From: Rhizobium rhizoryzae
GTDB taxonomy: Bacteria > Pseudomonadota > Alphaproteobacteria > Rhizobiales > Rhizobiaceae
NCBI RefSeq assembly: GCF_011046895.1
Contig: NZ_CP049249.1
Span: forward strand, 806,001-870,000
DNA: 64,000 nt
Direction of reading: 5' to 3'
Below, piece by piece: positions 39,694-49,064 of this stretch (its first letter is position 1; every line of letters starts with the position of its first letter). The notes beneath the pieces were generated by a model, which worked only from the letters and a program-made list of their open reading frames with translations, had not been told where the DNA came from and did no database searches. A program made the position numbers and the translations under genes.

Positions 39694-40339
39694 ATGAACG
39701 ACATGACTGCACCATTCCCTCGCAAAATCATCCATGTCCACATGGATGCTTTCTACGCGTCGGTGGAACAGCGCGACAATCCGGAACTGCGCCGTAAGCC
39801 TCTCGCCGTCGGCGGAGCGGCGGCTCGTGGCGTGGTTGCTGCGGCTAGCTACGAGGCCCGCGAGTTTGGTGTCCGATCAGCCAAACCGTCGGTGACGGCG
39901 GCTCGGAAGTGCCCGGAGCTGATTTTCGTGAAACCACGGTTTGCGGTCTATCGCGCCGTCTCGCAGCAGATCCGCGAGATTTTGGTCGAAATCAGTTGTC
40001 GCGCAAGATACGTTCGTTGACGATGATCTTGCCCTGGTCACCACCGAGCTCAAACCTCTGGCGGAGAAAGTCTGGTCGCATTGTCAGGCGAACTCGATCA
40101 GCGGCAGGACGGTGATCGTGAAGATCAAATATTCGGACTTCACGCAGGCAACACGAAGCAGGACGGAGACGTCTCCTGTCGCGGGTGTTGCCGGGATCAT
40201 GGAGGCGGCATCGGCGCTCCTTGCCACGGTCTATCCCTTCAAGCGCCCGGTCCGTCTCTTTAACGTTACGCTCTCCTCACTCACCAACGATCAAGGAGAA
40301 CATGCGGAGGAACAACCCCAGCTCGACCTGGCTTTATGA
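39694..40339 (+). pseudogene. dinB: dinB (DNA polymerase IV) with a large internal deletion
   Basis: N-terminal part is a clean Pol IV start ([20 protein letters not shown] ... CPELIFVKPRFAVYRAVSQQ). At about 39975 it jumps, out of frame, to the little-finger domain (QDTFVDDDLALVTTELKPLA ... YPFKRPVRLFNVTLSSL). Around 170 residues are missing, including the S-x-D-E catalytic motif, so no polymerase can be made. Ends with the QPQLDL-A-L tail resembling a beta-clamp motif. Confidence 0.88.
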
Positions 40340-40384
40340 TCGGGTTCAACAAGAGGATCGATCACGATTTCAAACAATTGTCTC

Positions 40385-41125
40385 CCCAGAGTCCGCGTCA
40401 TCGATCTCGAGACCGGCGGCAATGGCCCGAACGATGTCTGCGAGATCGGCTGGCAGGACGTCGTTCTGGGTGATGACGGCCTGTGGCATGTGACCGAGGA
40501 GCGAGGCGCACTGCTTGTCAATCCCGGACGGCCAATGACACCGGATACGATCGCCGTTCATCATATCCTGGACAGCCACGTGGCCGATGCGCCGTTCTGG
40601 AAGGAGATCGCCGCAAGCGTACTGCGGCCTCCGGGGCGGCTGGATGCGCTTGCGGCGCACCGGGCGGGCTTCGAACAGCGCTACTGCACGCCGCGCTTCA
40701 CCGGCGGCACGCCATGGATCTGCACCTGGAAATCGGCTTTGCGAGTCTGGCCCGAACTGCCGCGGTTTTCCAACCAGATGCTGCGTTACCAGCGCATGCC
40801 GGAGGGTCTCGTGCATGAGATCGGGCTACCGGCCCACCGCGCCATGCCAGACGCCTATGTAACCGCGCATCATCTCCGCGACCTGTTGAATGCGACGTCC
40901 CTGGACCAACTCCTGGCCTGGAGCAGCGAACCGGGTCTACTGCCGCGCGTGCCCGCCGGCCCGGACCGCGGCAAAACCTGGGATCGGATCTCTGATCAAG
41001 CGCTTGAGAACTTCGCGCGTGATCGCGATGTGGACGTCCGGTTCAGTGCTCAGACGGAATTGGCACGGCGTGGAGAACGCCAGGAAATCGCGCCGCTCGA
41101 ACCTGCCCAGGGAACACTCCTGTGA
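40385..41125 (+). CDS. DnaQ-like 3'-5' exonuclease (start unclear)
   Basis: From about 40385 the frame reads R-V-R-V-I-D-L-E-T-G-G-N-G, the ExoI D-x-E motif, followed by NDVCEIGWQDVVLGDDGLWH, VHHILD, and H-R-A-M-P-D-A-Y-V-T-A-H-H-L (ExoIII). No ATG, GTG or TTG precedes the motif in this frame; the frame is closed by a stop at 40337-40339. The first ordinary start (GTG at 40490) lies after the catalytic Asp-Glu. Either a rare start or a 5' lesion left by the dinB deletion. Overlaps the next gene by GTGA. Confidence 0.72.
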   Translation, partial: PRVRVIDLETGGNGPNDVCEIGWQDVVLGDDGLWHVTEERGALLVNPGRPMTPDTIAVHHILDSHVADAPFWKEIAASVLRPPGRLDALAAHRAGFEQRYCTPRFTGGTPWICTWKSALRVWPELPRFSNQMLRYQRMPEGLVHEIGLPAHRAMPDAYVTAHHLRDLLNATSLDQLLAWSSEPGLLPRVPAGPDRGKTWDRISDQALENFARDRDVDVRFSAQTELARRGERQEIAPLEPAQGTLL

Positions 41126-41448
41126 CGAAACGACCTCATAGCCCGTCCTACCCCGACACGCCGGATGGGCGGTATTTCGTGGTGCGCGGCAGGCTCTGGC
41201 GCAAGAGCAATCCGGCACTGGACGGCGCTACTAGAGAAAGGCTGGTCAAGGACCTGATGTCAGCAAGACGTGCCGTGCGCGAGGCAAAGGGAGACCCGGA
41301 GGCCATTAAAACGGCCCGGCATCTGGTCGATCAGGCGAAGGTCGCGCTCGGCGAGCGCGGCGCCCCCTGGTGGAACGACGGCGCACCTGACTACAACAGG
41401 CACATGGCCAAGAACACGCCCTATGCCGACTGGTTTGCAGGTCTCTAG
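41122..41448 (+). CDS. hypothetical protein coupled to the exonuclease
   Basis: 108 aa, GTG start overlapping the exonuclease stop. Contains DGRYFVVRGRLWRKSNPALD and GAPWWNDGAPDYNRHMAKNT. The same conserved-looking protein is frequently annotated in rhizobia without a firm function (sometimes as a Tol-related protein, with no basis I can see here). Coupled translation suggests a role with the exonuclease. Confidence 0.72.
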   Translation: MTKRPHSPSYPDTPDGRYFVVRGRLWRKSNPALDGATRERLVKDLMSARRAVREAKGDPEAIKTARHLVDQAKVALGERGAPWWNDGAPDYNRHMAKNTPYADWFAGL

Positions 41449-41463
41449 GAACAGGTTGTCGTC

Positions 41464-41500
41464 AAGGCAGCAAAGGCGCCTCCGGAGCTGCCTTCTTTTT
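41464..41500 (+). terminator. rho-independent terminator
   Basis: Stem AAGGCAGC / GCTGCCTT around a 15-nt loop that can itself pair, followed by CTTTTT. Sits 16 bases after the stop of the preceding small gene. Confidence 0.65.
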
Positions 41501-41770
41501 CGCCCAGCTTCGGCACAGGGCACGATATACTTTGGCTCAAGATCGCGGCGGAGGAAAGCGGCCGGATGCTCCCTTAGGGTCAGGCCGGTATGCGAATAGT
41601 CCTCGACCACATCCCTGCTCTCGATCATCGACTTCAGCGCCACCTCGGGTTCCTGCATCTCGGCAATCACTCCGGCCTCGCGCTCAGCGGCTGCTGCCCA
41701 GAGTTCCATGAGTTCGTCACGGAGCGCCTTGATGTTCCACAGCGCCTGTCGCCGTTCCAGTTCAGTCTTA
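41501..41770 (-). pseudogene. dnaE2: dnaE2 (error-prone polymerase III alpha) internal fragment
   Basis: Minus-strand translation E-R-R-Q-A-L-W-N-I-K-A-L-R-D followed by EPEVALKSMIESRDVVEDYS and LTLREHPAAFLRRDL matches the region near the C-terminus of DnaE2/ImuC only. Neither the catalytic PHP/palm regions nor an end are present. It abuts the 3' end of the Mfd paralogue. Remnant of an imuB-dnaE2 type cassette. Confidence 0.8.
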
Positions 41771-41771
41771 C

Positions 41772-44700
41772 TTAGTTTCGGGTACGTTTTCTAATACCTG
41801 GTTTGCACCTTTTCTGCGCGCTCGCGACCATTGTTTCAAAGAAGTAAAGCGGCTCGTTATCAGCTGCTCGACTGGCCTCGAACAGCAGGCGGTTTTTCTC
41901 CAAAATGGCATTTTCTGCTTTTGCGAAGCTCGCCCAAACGCGGAGAGACGCCTTTTCCTTGATCGTAATGGCCAATGCTTTTGGTCCGGCCTCAAATTTG
42001 GCGATGCCGAGTCGTGACGCGGCGAGCTTTAAGCGGGTTCTTCTGAAGAGTAGTTTTACTTCCTGCGGCGGCTCGCCGAAACGATCTTCGAATTCCTCTT
42101 CTAAATCCGCCAGCGCTTTCGGTGAAGAGGCTCGGCTCAACTTGGCATATAGATGAAGACGCACCGCCGGATCGGACACATAGTTTGCTGGTATGCCTCC
42201 TGAAACTCCGAAGTTGAGAAATGTCTGCTCCTCCGCGTCCTTCATCGGCGTGCGATGCTTTACGACTGCATCCGCCAGCAGCTTCTGATAGAGACCAATG
42301 CCAATAGCCTTGATGTGCCCGGCCTGATCCTCGCCAGCGAGGTCCCCTCCGCCGCGCAGATCAAAATCACGCATGCTGATTGACAGGCCTGAGCCAAGCC
42401 GATCGTTTTCGACGAGCGTCGATAGCCGCAGGCGCGCTTCCTCAGACAATTTCGTGTTCTCGTCTGTCAGGAAGATTGCCGCGCCTTGCGTGCCAGAGCG
42501 CCCGACTCGCCCGCGCAATTGATGGAGCTGCGCTAGTCCAAACAGGTCTGCACGCCAGACGAACATTGTGTTCGCCCGGGGAACGTCGAGGCCGTTTTCG
42601 ATGATGTTGGTGGCCAGTAGTATATCGCCCTCGCCTGCCGCGAAAGACACGACCGCTTCATCCAGGGCAGCTACAGGCATCTTTCCATGCGCAACTCGGA
42701 TCGCAAGCTCCGGAACGATCTGGCGCAGTCGCGCCTCGACCGCGGTGATGTCCTCGATGCGCGGCACGACGACAAAGCTCTGCCCGCCACGCCTGAACTC
42801 GCGCATCAGTGCGATACGGACGGACGCGCTGTCGAAGGCCAAAAGCGTGGTGCGGACAGGCATCCGCCTTCGCGGCGGTGTCATTAGCAAGCTTACCTCC
42901 TGGATCCCGACCATCGCCGATTGCAGTGTCCGGGGGATGGGTGTCGCCGACATGGCAAGTACATGCAAAGAGGGTGCGAGCGCGGCCATCGCCCGCTTTT
43001 GTCGCAGTCCGAAGCGGTGTTCTTCATCGACGATCAGAAGCGCGAGGCGAGCAAAACGCACATCTTTGGCCAGTACCGCCTGCGTCGCAACGACGATGCG
43101 AAGGCTGCCTTCGGCAAGCTCTGCCTTCACTTGCTTTGCCTCGCCAGCTTTGACGAGCCTCGACAGCATCCCAACTGAAATGCCTGAACCTGCAAAACGC
43201 TGTTCGAAAGTCGCAAAGTGTTGACGGGCCAGAACGGTGGTCGGCGCGATAACAACAACCTGCCCCCCGGCAAGGGCAACCGCCGCAGCCGCTCGCAAGG
43301 CAACCTCCGTTTTGCCGAACCCGACATCTCCGCAGATCAGACGGTTCATCGGGCGGCCGGACGAAAGATCCGAGAGCACGGAATTGATGGCCTCGCTCTG
43401 GTCTGACGTTTCCGCATAGGGGAATCGTCGCGTAAACGCTGTGTATGAAGTTCGCGGCGGCGAGAATGTTTCGGATCGCGATGCCTCTCTTTCCTTGGCG
43501 ATCTTGCTCAAATGTCGAGCCGTAGATGCAATATCCTGGGCGATTTTTTCGCGCTTTTTTCCCCAGGCCTGCGTGTGCAGCCGATCAAGCGTTACGGTCT
43601 GCGCCTCGGATCCATAGCGCCATAATTTGCCGAAATCCTCCATCGGCACGAGAAGCGATCCGCTGTCGCGATAGTCAAGGCGGGCTGCGTCGCGGGCGAC
43701 GCCGTTTATGTAGAGGCTCTGCACGTCTTTCAGGACGCCGACACCATGCTCTTCGTGAACCACGACATCACCGATCTGCAGCTCCGGCTCCGCCAGGAAT
43801 AGACGCGCGTTGTTCGTTACACTGTTTTGCGGGGCCGCGATCACAACAATATTGTTCCTCCTGTCAACAAAGCCCTGTTCTAGCGTGCATGGGAGCTTCA
43901 AGAGACTGCCGGGTTCCGCCGATATCGCGGCCTGCCACGTGTCGACATGCTGCAAGGTCGCGCAAGTTGCTTTTGCGAGACGCCGAGACAGTGCTTCTAC
44001 GCTCTTGCCTGTCCCGGTAAGGACGATGGTTTGCCCTTGCTTCGCACATTCCTGAACCAGCCTCCCCACGGATTTACCAGCACCGGAGGCGAAGCCTTCT
44101 GCGGGTTGACTGTCCTCCGGTTCAAGATTGAGACTATGTACCGCCATGCCCTGAGCATATCGATCCCATTCCGCACGGCTCAAGTAAAGCGACCGCGCGG
44201 AGCCGTTGTCAGTTTTACCGGAATGCCCGCGAGCTTGCCGTGCATCTTCGATAATGCTGAAATACCGCTCAACGCGTGTTTCAGCGCCAGGAGCCAGATG
44301 TATGATCGCATCACCCAAGACCTCGACAACGCTGGGCATTTTTTCATAGAGGCGACCCAGAACATGTTCCATCGTCCCTGATGTCGGAACTGCTCCATTG
44401 ATATCGGCATTTGTTAAGATGGCTTCTGTGGCAGGCCCCAGAATTACCCGATCCAGAGAGCTTTCCGTGAGCTGGGATATCCGGTCGAAGCCCCGCAGTT
44501 CCTCGACCTCATCCTTGTCCGACAAGACAATTCGCATCGGGCCTGGAGCTCCTGCAGGGTAGATGTCTATCACTCCATCCCGCACCACCACCTCACCGGG
44601 ATCGTCTGCCACACCTTCCTCGACGTAACCGGCGCGTCGAACGAATTGCGAAAAACTTGCTCTGTCGAACCGCTGGCCCGCGACCAGATCGAACTTGCTG

Positions 44701-45086
44701 CCCTCGATGACTGCCGCCGGCGGCACCCGTTGCAGCATCGCTTCCACAGAGGTGACCAAGAGTTTAGGTGGGCCGCAAGGTTCTCTCCAGATGCGCAACG
44801 CATCCATGCGACGGCCCATGCAATGTGGCGAGGGTGGCACTCGGTCATAGGGTAGACAATCCCATGGCGGCAGGACAAGGAACGGGATATCTGGGAAAAG
44901 GGCTTTGACTGCAGTTGCGATTTCGTCAGCCACCCTATCGCTGAGCGCCACATAACATGTTGGGTGTCGCGCCTCTTTCAAAGCCGCTGCCAACCGGGAC
45001 GCCAGCAAACCGGGAGAATACTCCAATTTTTGCACGGGGAGGTCTGGAGAAAGGGGCGTTGCAGCGCCCGCACCATCGTCGTTCAT
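41772..45086 (-). CDS. mfd: transcription-repair coupling factor Mfd paralogue
   Basis: 1104 aa from the ATG at 45086. UvrB-like N-terminal modules (LPPWDCLPYDRVPPSPHCMG), RNA-polymerase-interacting domain (VVHEEHGVGVLKDVQSLYIN), helicase motifs: Walker A G-D-V-G-F-G-K-T-E, DEEH, SATPIPRTL, TNIIENGLDVPRANT, QLHQLRGRVGRS, and a TRCF C-terminal domain. A little shorter and more divergent than chromosomal Mfd; its place in an accessory repair island suggests a second copy rather than the housekeeping gene. Confidence 0.92.
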   Translation of the reverse strand: MNDDGAGAATPLSPDLPVQKLEYSPGLLASRLAAALKEARHPTCYVALSDRVADEIATAVKALFPDIPFLVLPPWDCLPYDRVPPSPHCMGRRMDALRIWREPCGPPKLLVTSVEAMLQRVPPAAVIEGSKFDLVAGQRFDRASFSQFVRRAGYVEEGVADDPGEVVVRDGVIDIYPAGAPGPMRIVLSDKDEVEELRGFDRISQLTESSLDRVILGPATEAILTNADINGAVPTSGTMEHVLGRLYEKMPSVVEVLGDAIIHLAPGAETRVERYFSIIEDARQARGHSGKTDNGSARSLYLSRAEWDRYAQGMAVHSLNLEPEDSQPAEGFASGAGKSVGRLVQECAKQGQTIVLTGTGKSVEALSRRLAKATCATLQHVDTWQAAISAEPGSLLKLPCTLEQGFVDRRNNIVVIAAPQNSVTNNARLFLAEPELQIGDVVVHEEHGVGVLKDVQSLYINGVARDAARLDYRDSGSLLVPMEDFGKLWRYGSEAQTVTLDRLHTQAWGKKREKIAQDIASTARHLSKIAKEREASRSETFSPPRTSYTAFTRRFPYAETSDQSEAINSVLSDLSSGRPMNRLICGDVGFGKTEVALRAAAAVALAGGQVVVIAPTTVLARQHFATFEQRFAGSGISVGMLSRLVKAGEAKQVKAELAEGSLRIVVATQAVLAKDVRFARLALLIVDEEHRFGLRQKRAMAALAPSLHVLAMSATPIPRTLQSAMVGIQEVSLLMTPPRRRMPVRTTLLAFDSASVRIALMREFRRGGQSFVVVPRIEDITAVEARLRQIVPELAIRVAHGKMPVAALDEAVVSFAAGEGDILLATNIIENGLDVPRANTMFVWRADLFGLAQLHQLRGRVGRSGTQGAAIFLTDENTKLSEEARLRLSTLVENDRLGSGLSISMRDFDLRGGGDLAGEDQAGHIKAIGIGLYQKLLADAVVKHRTPMKDAEEQTFLNFGVSGGIPANYVSDPAVRLHLYAKLSRASSPKALADLEEEFEDRFGEPPQEVKLLFRRTRLKLAASRLGIAKFEAGPKALAITIKEKASLRVWASFAKAENAILEKNRLLFEASRAADNEPLYFFETMVASAQKRCKPGIRKRTRN

Positions 45087-45526
45087 TTTACGCACATCAA
45101 GCCGCCGATTACCGCCGGCAACTGCCGGCATTCAGAAACGACAATCGCCCCCATGTGTTCCCTTGTCAGCGCAGTCAGTGGTTGAATCACATTTCTGCTT
45201 GTAGCCGATTTACTTGCGGTCCTGCGTGAACGGCGCGCGGCGGATCCGCTACGTCTTGGCAGGGAGTGTCTACATTTCGGATAATTTGCGACATTGTTGA
45301 TTGAATAGTTTGTCCTGTTTCGGTCTTATACCCTCAACAAGTTGTTTAGCTAAGTCGGTCTTACCTCATTCGACCTTGGGCTGCCCAGGAGGATTGGTGT
45401 CGCTCCATAGTGAAATCGATTGGGGGTCACACCCGGAATTGGACGCTCGGCCGTTGTGAAACGAGCAATTGAGGGCTGCCGAGCTTTAGATGACCGGCCA
45501 TTCTGTTTGGGATCGCATACGGTTAA
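45087..45526. other. intergenic region without a supported gene
   Basis: 440 bp between the Mfd paralogue start and the kinase stop. No frame with a recognised domain, and no LexA-type direct repeat found near the mfd start. Confidence 0.5.
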
Positions 45527-47578
45527 CTAGAAGATCTTCGAAAGAGTGTGCGCCAATTGCTCCTGCGTATAGGGCTTGGAAAGCCGCGCCGCCTGCATCT
45601 CTACCCCCGGTGGGAGATCTGCGTAGCCAGACGCGAGGATGATCGGCAAGTACGGCAGACGCTCGTGGAGCGCCTTGGCTAGTTCGGCACCCGTCATACC
45701 CGGCATCGAATAGTCGGTGATCACGAGGTCGAAACACTCACCCGTGTCTATCAAAGCTAATGCGTCTTTCCCGGAATAGACTTCGACAACCTCGTGTCCT
45801 AAATCGCTCAACATGTCCGCTGAACTCATCGCGATGAGGACGTCATCATCAACGAGCAAAATTCTCTTTGGTCCCGTCTCACTTGGCTTGTCCGGAACGG
45901 TCTCGGCAAGTGGCTGTGCAACGACGCTATTTGCCGAAACGGGAATCCAGATTTCAGCGGTTGTCCCCTTCCCAGGAGTGCTTGCAAGCGCCAACTGACC
46001 TCCGAGTTGCAACGCTAATCCGTGGACCATGGAGAGCCCTAGGCCAGTACCCTTACCCAGCTCCTTCGTCGAGAAGAATGGCTCGATCGCTTTTTGCAAC
46101 GTTCCCTCATCCATGCCGATACCCTCGTCTCGGACCGATAAGACAACGTAACTTCCAGATACCATCGACGCCGAATCTGTAGCGACTTCAGCTTCTCTCA
46201 GAGTGATATGGATTGCTCCGCCGTCGGGCATTGCATCCCTGGCATTCACTGCGAGATTCAAGAGAGCGAGTTCCAGTTGGTTTGCATCCGCTGACACCTG
46301 AGGCAAGCCGTCTGCCACCTCTACGTGGATCGCAATTCTTGATCCAACGGAGCGCTGGAGCAACTCTTCCATCGTTGTTACAAGTCCGCTGAGATTCACC
46401 GGTCCGACTTGGAGATCTTGCCTTCGAGCGAAGGCAAGCAATCTTTGCGTTAGCGAGGCGCCGCGTCGAGCCCCCTGCATTGCCCCTTCGACGAGCCTGC
46501 TGGCTCTCTCATCGCCTGCAACGTGCTTTCGAAGTAGCTCTAGATTTGCGAGCACTGCCATCAAAAGATTATTGAAATCATGCGCGACCCCGCCTGTCAG
46601 CTGCCCGATCGCCTCCATCTTTTGGGCTTGTCGAAGCTGCTCTTCCGCCCGCTCACGCTGGCTTACTTCCGCTAGGACAAGATCATGGGCTTTTTTGAGC
46701 TCGCGGGTCCGCTCAGATACTCGTTCTTCCAACAACTCATTCTGGTGCCGTTGTTCTTGTTCTGCTTGCAGCCGTTGGGTGACGTCAGCGGAAACACCCA
46801 CCAGCTTTATTGGCCGTCCGGCCCTATCACGATGAAGCTGAGCCCGGATTTCCGCTCCATGAATGGAGGCGTCCGGCCAAATCGTACGATAAGCTATGGA
46901 GTAGTCCGCTCCAGTCTCAATCGTGGTGCGCACCGCCTCTTTCATTTCATCGAGGTCATCGGGGTGAATCGCTTGCAAGAGGTCTTCGTAGGAAAAATCC
47001 TCGTCCTCCGCCCTGCCGAAAATTCCACGGCAAGTAGAAGACGTGGTCAAGACATTTGTCGCCAGATCAAGCTCCCACGCTCCCAAGCGGCCCGCTTCAA
47101 GCGCTGTCTGAAGGCGACGCTCCTTTTCATCGAGCGCTTCGATGCGACTGCGAGCTTCCCATTGCCTGCGCCTACCTCGTAGAGCTGAACGAGTAACGCT
47201 GATGAACGTCGTTGCATGAAACGGTCTTTCCACAAAACTGACATTTCCAAGGATCTCAGACAGGAGTGCCGCGCCGGGATTTCGCTCGGGTCCTCCGCCG
47301 CGGGCAGTCAAGACGATAAACGGCAGGTCCGACCAGCTCGGCTGCTGTTCAATCCAAGCAGAGAAAAGGCGTAAGTCCGCACCACGCATCGCTTCTTCCG
47401 TAATGACAACAAAAGCAACATTGTCACCAAGAGACCCGACAAGATCTTGTAAGCTGTCGGCAATCCTTGCAGATATGCCAGCCTCTTTCAGCAGTGCTGA
47501 TGCAATCTCGGCATCGCGTCCGATAGGAGTATGAACGAGAGTTAATGCGGCGTGCTCAGGAATGGCTATCATCCTCAA
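45527..47578 (-). CDS. hybrid sensor histidine kinase / response regulator
   Basis: 683 aa, no membrane segment. Degenerate receiver-like module at 1-130 (lacks the phospho-Asp), PAS at about 155-270 (EAGRLGAWELDLATNVLTTS), coiled coil, HisKA with GGVAHDFNNLL (His333), HATPase (LLNLAVNARDAMPDGG; GKGTGLGLSMVHG), C-terminal receiver with phospho-acceptor Asp in FDLVITDYSMPGMTG. Its start overlaps the end of the KaiC-like gene by 23 bases, so the two are translated together. Output is probably a phosphorelay; no DNA-binding domain. Confidence 0.93.
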   Translation of the reverse strand: MRMIAIPEHAALTLVHTPIGRDAEIASALLKEAGISARIADSLQDLVGSLGDNVAFVVITEEAMRGADLRLFSAWIEQQPSWSDLPFIVLTARGGGPERNPGAALLSEILGNVSFVERPFHATTFISVTRSALRGRRRQWEARSRIEALDEKERRLQTALEAGRLGAWELDLATNVLTTSSTCRGIFGRAEDEDFSYEDLLQAIHPDDLDEMKEAVRTTIETGADYSIAYRTIWPDASIHGAEIRAQLHRDRAGRPIKLVGVSADVTQRLQAEQEQRHQNELLEERVSERTRELKKAHDLVLAEVSQRERAEEQLRQAQKMEAIGQLTGGVAHDFNNLLMAVLANLELLRKHVAGDERASRLVEGAMQGARRGASLTQRLLAFARRQDLQVGPVNLSGLVTTMEELLQRSVGSRIAIHVEVADGLPQVSADANQLELALLNLAVNARDAMPDGGAIHITLREAEVATDSASMVSGSYVVLSVRDEGIGMDEGTLQKAIEPFFSTKELGKGTGLGLSMVHGLALQLGGQLALASTPGKGTTAEIWIPVSANSVVAQPLAETVPDKPSETGPKRILLVDDDVLIAMSSADMLSDLGHEVVEVYSGKDALALIDTGECFDLVITDYSMPGMTGAELAKALHERLPYLPIILASGYADLPPGVEMQAARLSKPYTQEQLAHTLSKIF

Positions 47579-49064
47579 CAGAGGTCTTCAATGGGAGGTT
47601 GGTCTCTCCGACAAAAAGAGGTACGCCACGCAAGATACCTTGGAAGCCAGAAAGTGGCTCGCCAAGTGTTAACCCGCCACTGCCAATCTTGTACTCGCGA
47701 ATAGTATCTTCGTGGTTACCAGTTCGCTTTTTTATGACCGAAATCGCCCTGCGCACGCGTCCATCAGCTTCGAAGTATCGCAAAAGTATCACAGAATCGG
47801 CCAAATAGGTGACATCCACCGGAGATTTCATATCGCCGACAAGACCGTGTTGCGCAACCGTAATAAAAGTGTTGACACCTTGCCTGTTCAAGAACTGAAG
47901 AAGCTCGTGCATATGCAAGATCAGCCCGTTTTCCTCGGGCATGGCTGCCTGATACCCGTTTATGCTGTCGATAATCACTGTCCTCGCTTCGAAGTCGGCC
48001 ACTCTATCGCGTACGCGCTGGGCAAATTCTCCAGGTGACAACTCCGCAGCATCGAGTTGCTCGATATGGATGAGTCCCAAGTCGCGCAGCTTCTCAAGAT
48101 CCAACCCCATATCTTTTGTCCGCGCGAACAAAAGACCCAGTTCTTCGTCAAACACGAATATCGCTGCCTTCTCGCCGCGTGACACTGCTGCACTGACAAA
48201 CTGCAGCGCAACCAAGCTTTTTCCTGTTCCGGCAGGGCCGATTAAGAGCGTACTTGACCCACGTGTCAGTCCTCCGCCCAGCAGACGATCCAACTCGGCG
48301 ATCCCGGTTGCGAGCAGACTCCGCTCAAAGCCTGTCTTATGTTCTATGGCCCGCAATCGCGGGAATACCGCCACGCCGCCTGTCTTGATGATAAAGTCGT
48401 GATACCCACCACGATAGGCCTGTCCCCGATATTTAAGGATCCGCACACGGCGGCGCTCAGCACCGTAGTCGGGTGCGAGCTGCTCAAGATGTACGACTCC
48501 ATGGACGACGCTATGCACGGTCTTGTCGAGCGTGTCGGATGTCATGTCGTCCAGCAGTAGAACGGTTGCGTCGGATTTAGCAAAAAAATGCTTCAGTGCG
48601 AGTATCTGTCGACGGTAACGCAATGAGCTTTGAGCCAAAAGCCTGATTTCGGACAGGCTATCAATGACTACCCGCTGCGGCTTGATGCGCTCGAACGCTT
48701 CGAAAATTAACTTTGTAGTTTCGCCTAATTCCAGATCAGATGAGTAAAGCAGACTCTGCTGTTGATCCGCATTCAAGAGGCTTTCGGGCGGCACAAGTTC
48801 AAAGATTTCGGCGAGACCGCGTAAATTCCAGCCATGCGAGGTTGCACTGTCGACCAACTCTTCAGTCGTTTCCGACAAGGTGATGTAAAGGCAACGCTCG
48901 CCAACTTTGGCTCCTTCTAGCAGGAACTGCAAGGCGATGGTCGTCTTCCCTGACCCAGGCGCGCCTTCCAACAGAAAGACGTGTCGACGGGACAGCCCCC
49001 CTGCCAGAATATCGTCGAGCCCCCTGACACCCGTCTTTGCTTTTGCGGTCAGTTGGTCCGCCAT
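47556..49064 (-). CDS. KaiC-like dual RecA-domain ATPase
   Basis: 502 aa from the ATG at 49064, preceded by GGAGG; the frame upstream to 49337 has no conserved content. Two tandem KaiC domains: first with T-G-V-R-G-L-D-D-I-L-A-G-G-L and Walker A G-A-P-G-S-G-K-T, second with G-I-A-E-L-D-R-L-L-G-G-G-L and G-P-A-G-T-G-K-S. KaiC family proteins form hexamers and autophosphorylate; outside cyanobacteria, where kaiA is absent, they are tied to stress or signalling. Coupled to the hybrid kinase. Confidence 0.92.
   Translation of the reverse strand: MADQLTAKAKTGVRGLDDILAGGLSRRHVFLLEGAPGSGKTTIALQFLLEGAKVGERCLYITLSETTEELVDSATSHGWNLRGLAEIFELVPPESLLNADQQQSLLYSSDLELGETTKLIFEAFERIKPQRVVIDSLSEIRLLAQSSLRYRRQILALKHFFAKSDATVLLLDDMTSDTLDKTVHSVVHGVVHLEQLAPDYGAERRRVRILKYRGQAYRGGYHDFIIKTGGVAVFPRLRAIEHKTGFERSLLATGIAELDRLLGGGLTRGSSTLLIGPAGTGKSLVALQFVSAAVSRGEKAAIFVFDEELGLLFARTKDMGLDLEKLRDLGLIHIEQLDAAELSPGEFAQRVRDRVADFEARTVIIDSINGYQAAMPEENGLILHMHELLQFLNRQGVNTFITVAQHGLVGDMKSPVDVTYLADSVILLRYFEADGRVRRAISVIKKRTGNHEDTIREYKIGSGGLTLGEPLSGFQGILRGVPLFVGETNLPLKTSVEDDSHS

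Noticed and set aside
39174..39741. Extension of ligD upstream of 39174 to 39741
   Set aside because: The added 189 residues overlap the antisense-phase 102-aa gene and do not resemble Lig[14 protein letters not shown] is the usual LigD start.
41260..41709. 149-codon minus-strand frame as an independent gene
   Set aside because: Its informative part is a dnaE2 internal fragment; the rest is antisense to the 108-aa gene. Annotated instead as a dnaE2 pseudogene.
45087..45400. LexA box upstream of the Mfd paralogue
   Set aside because: GTTC and GAAC words occur but none at the required N7 spacing.
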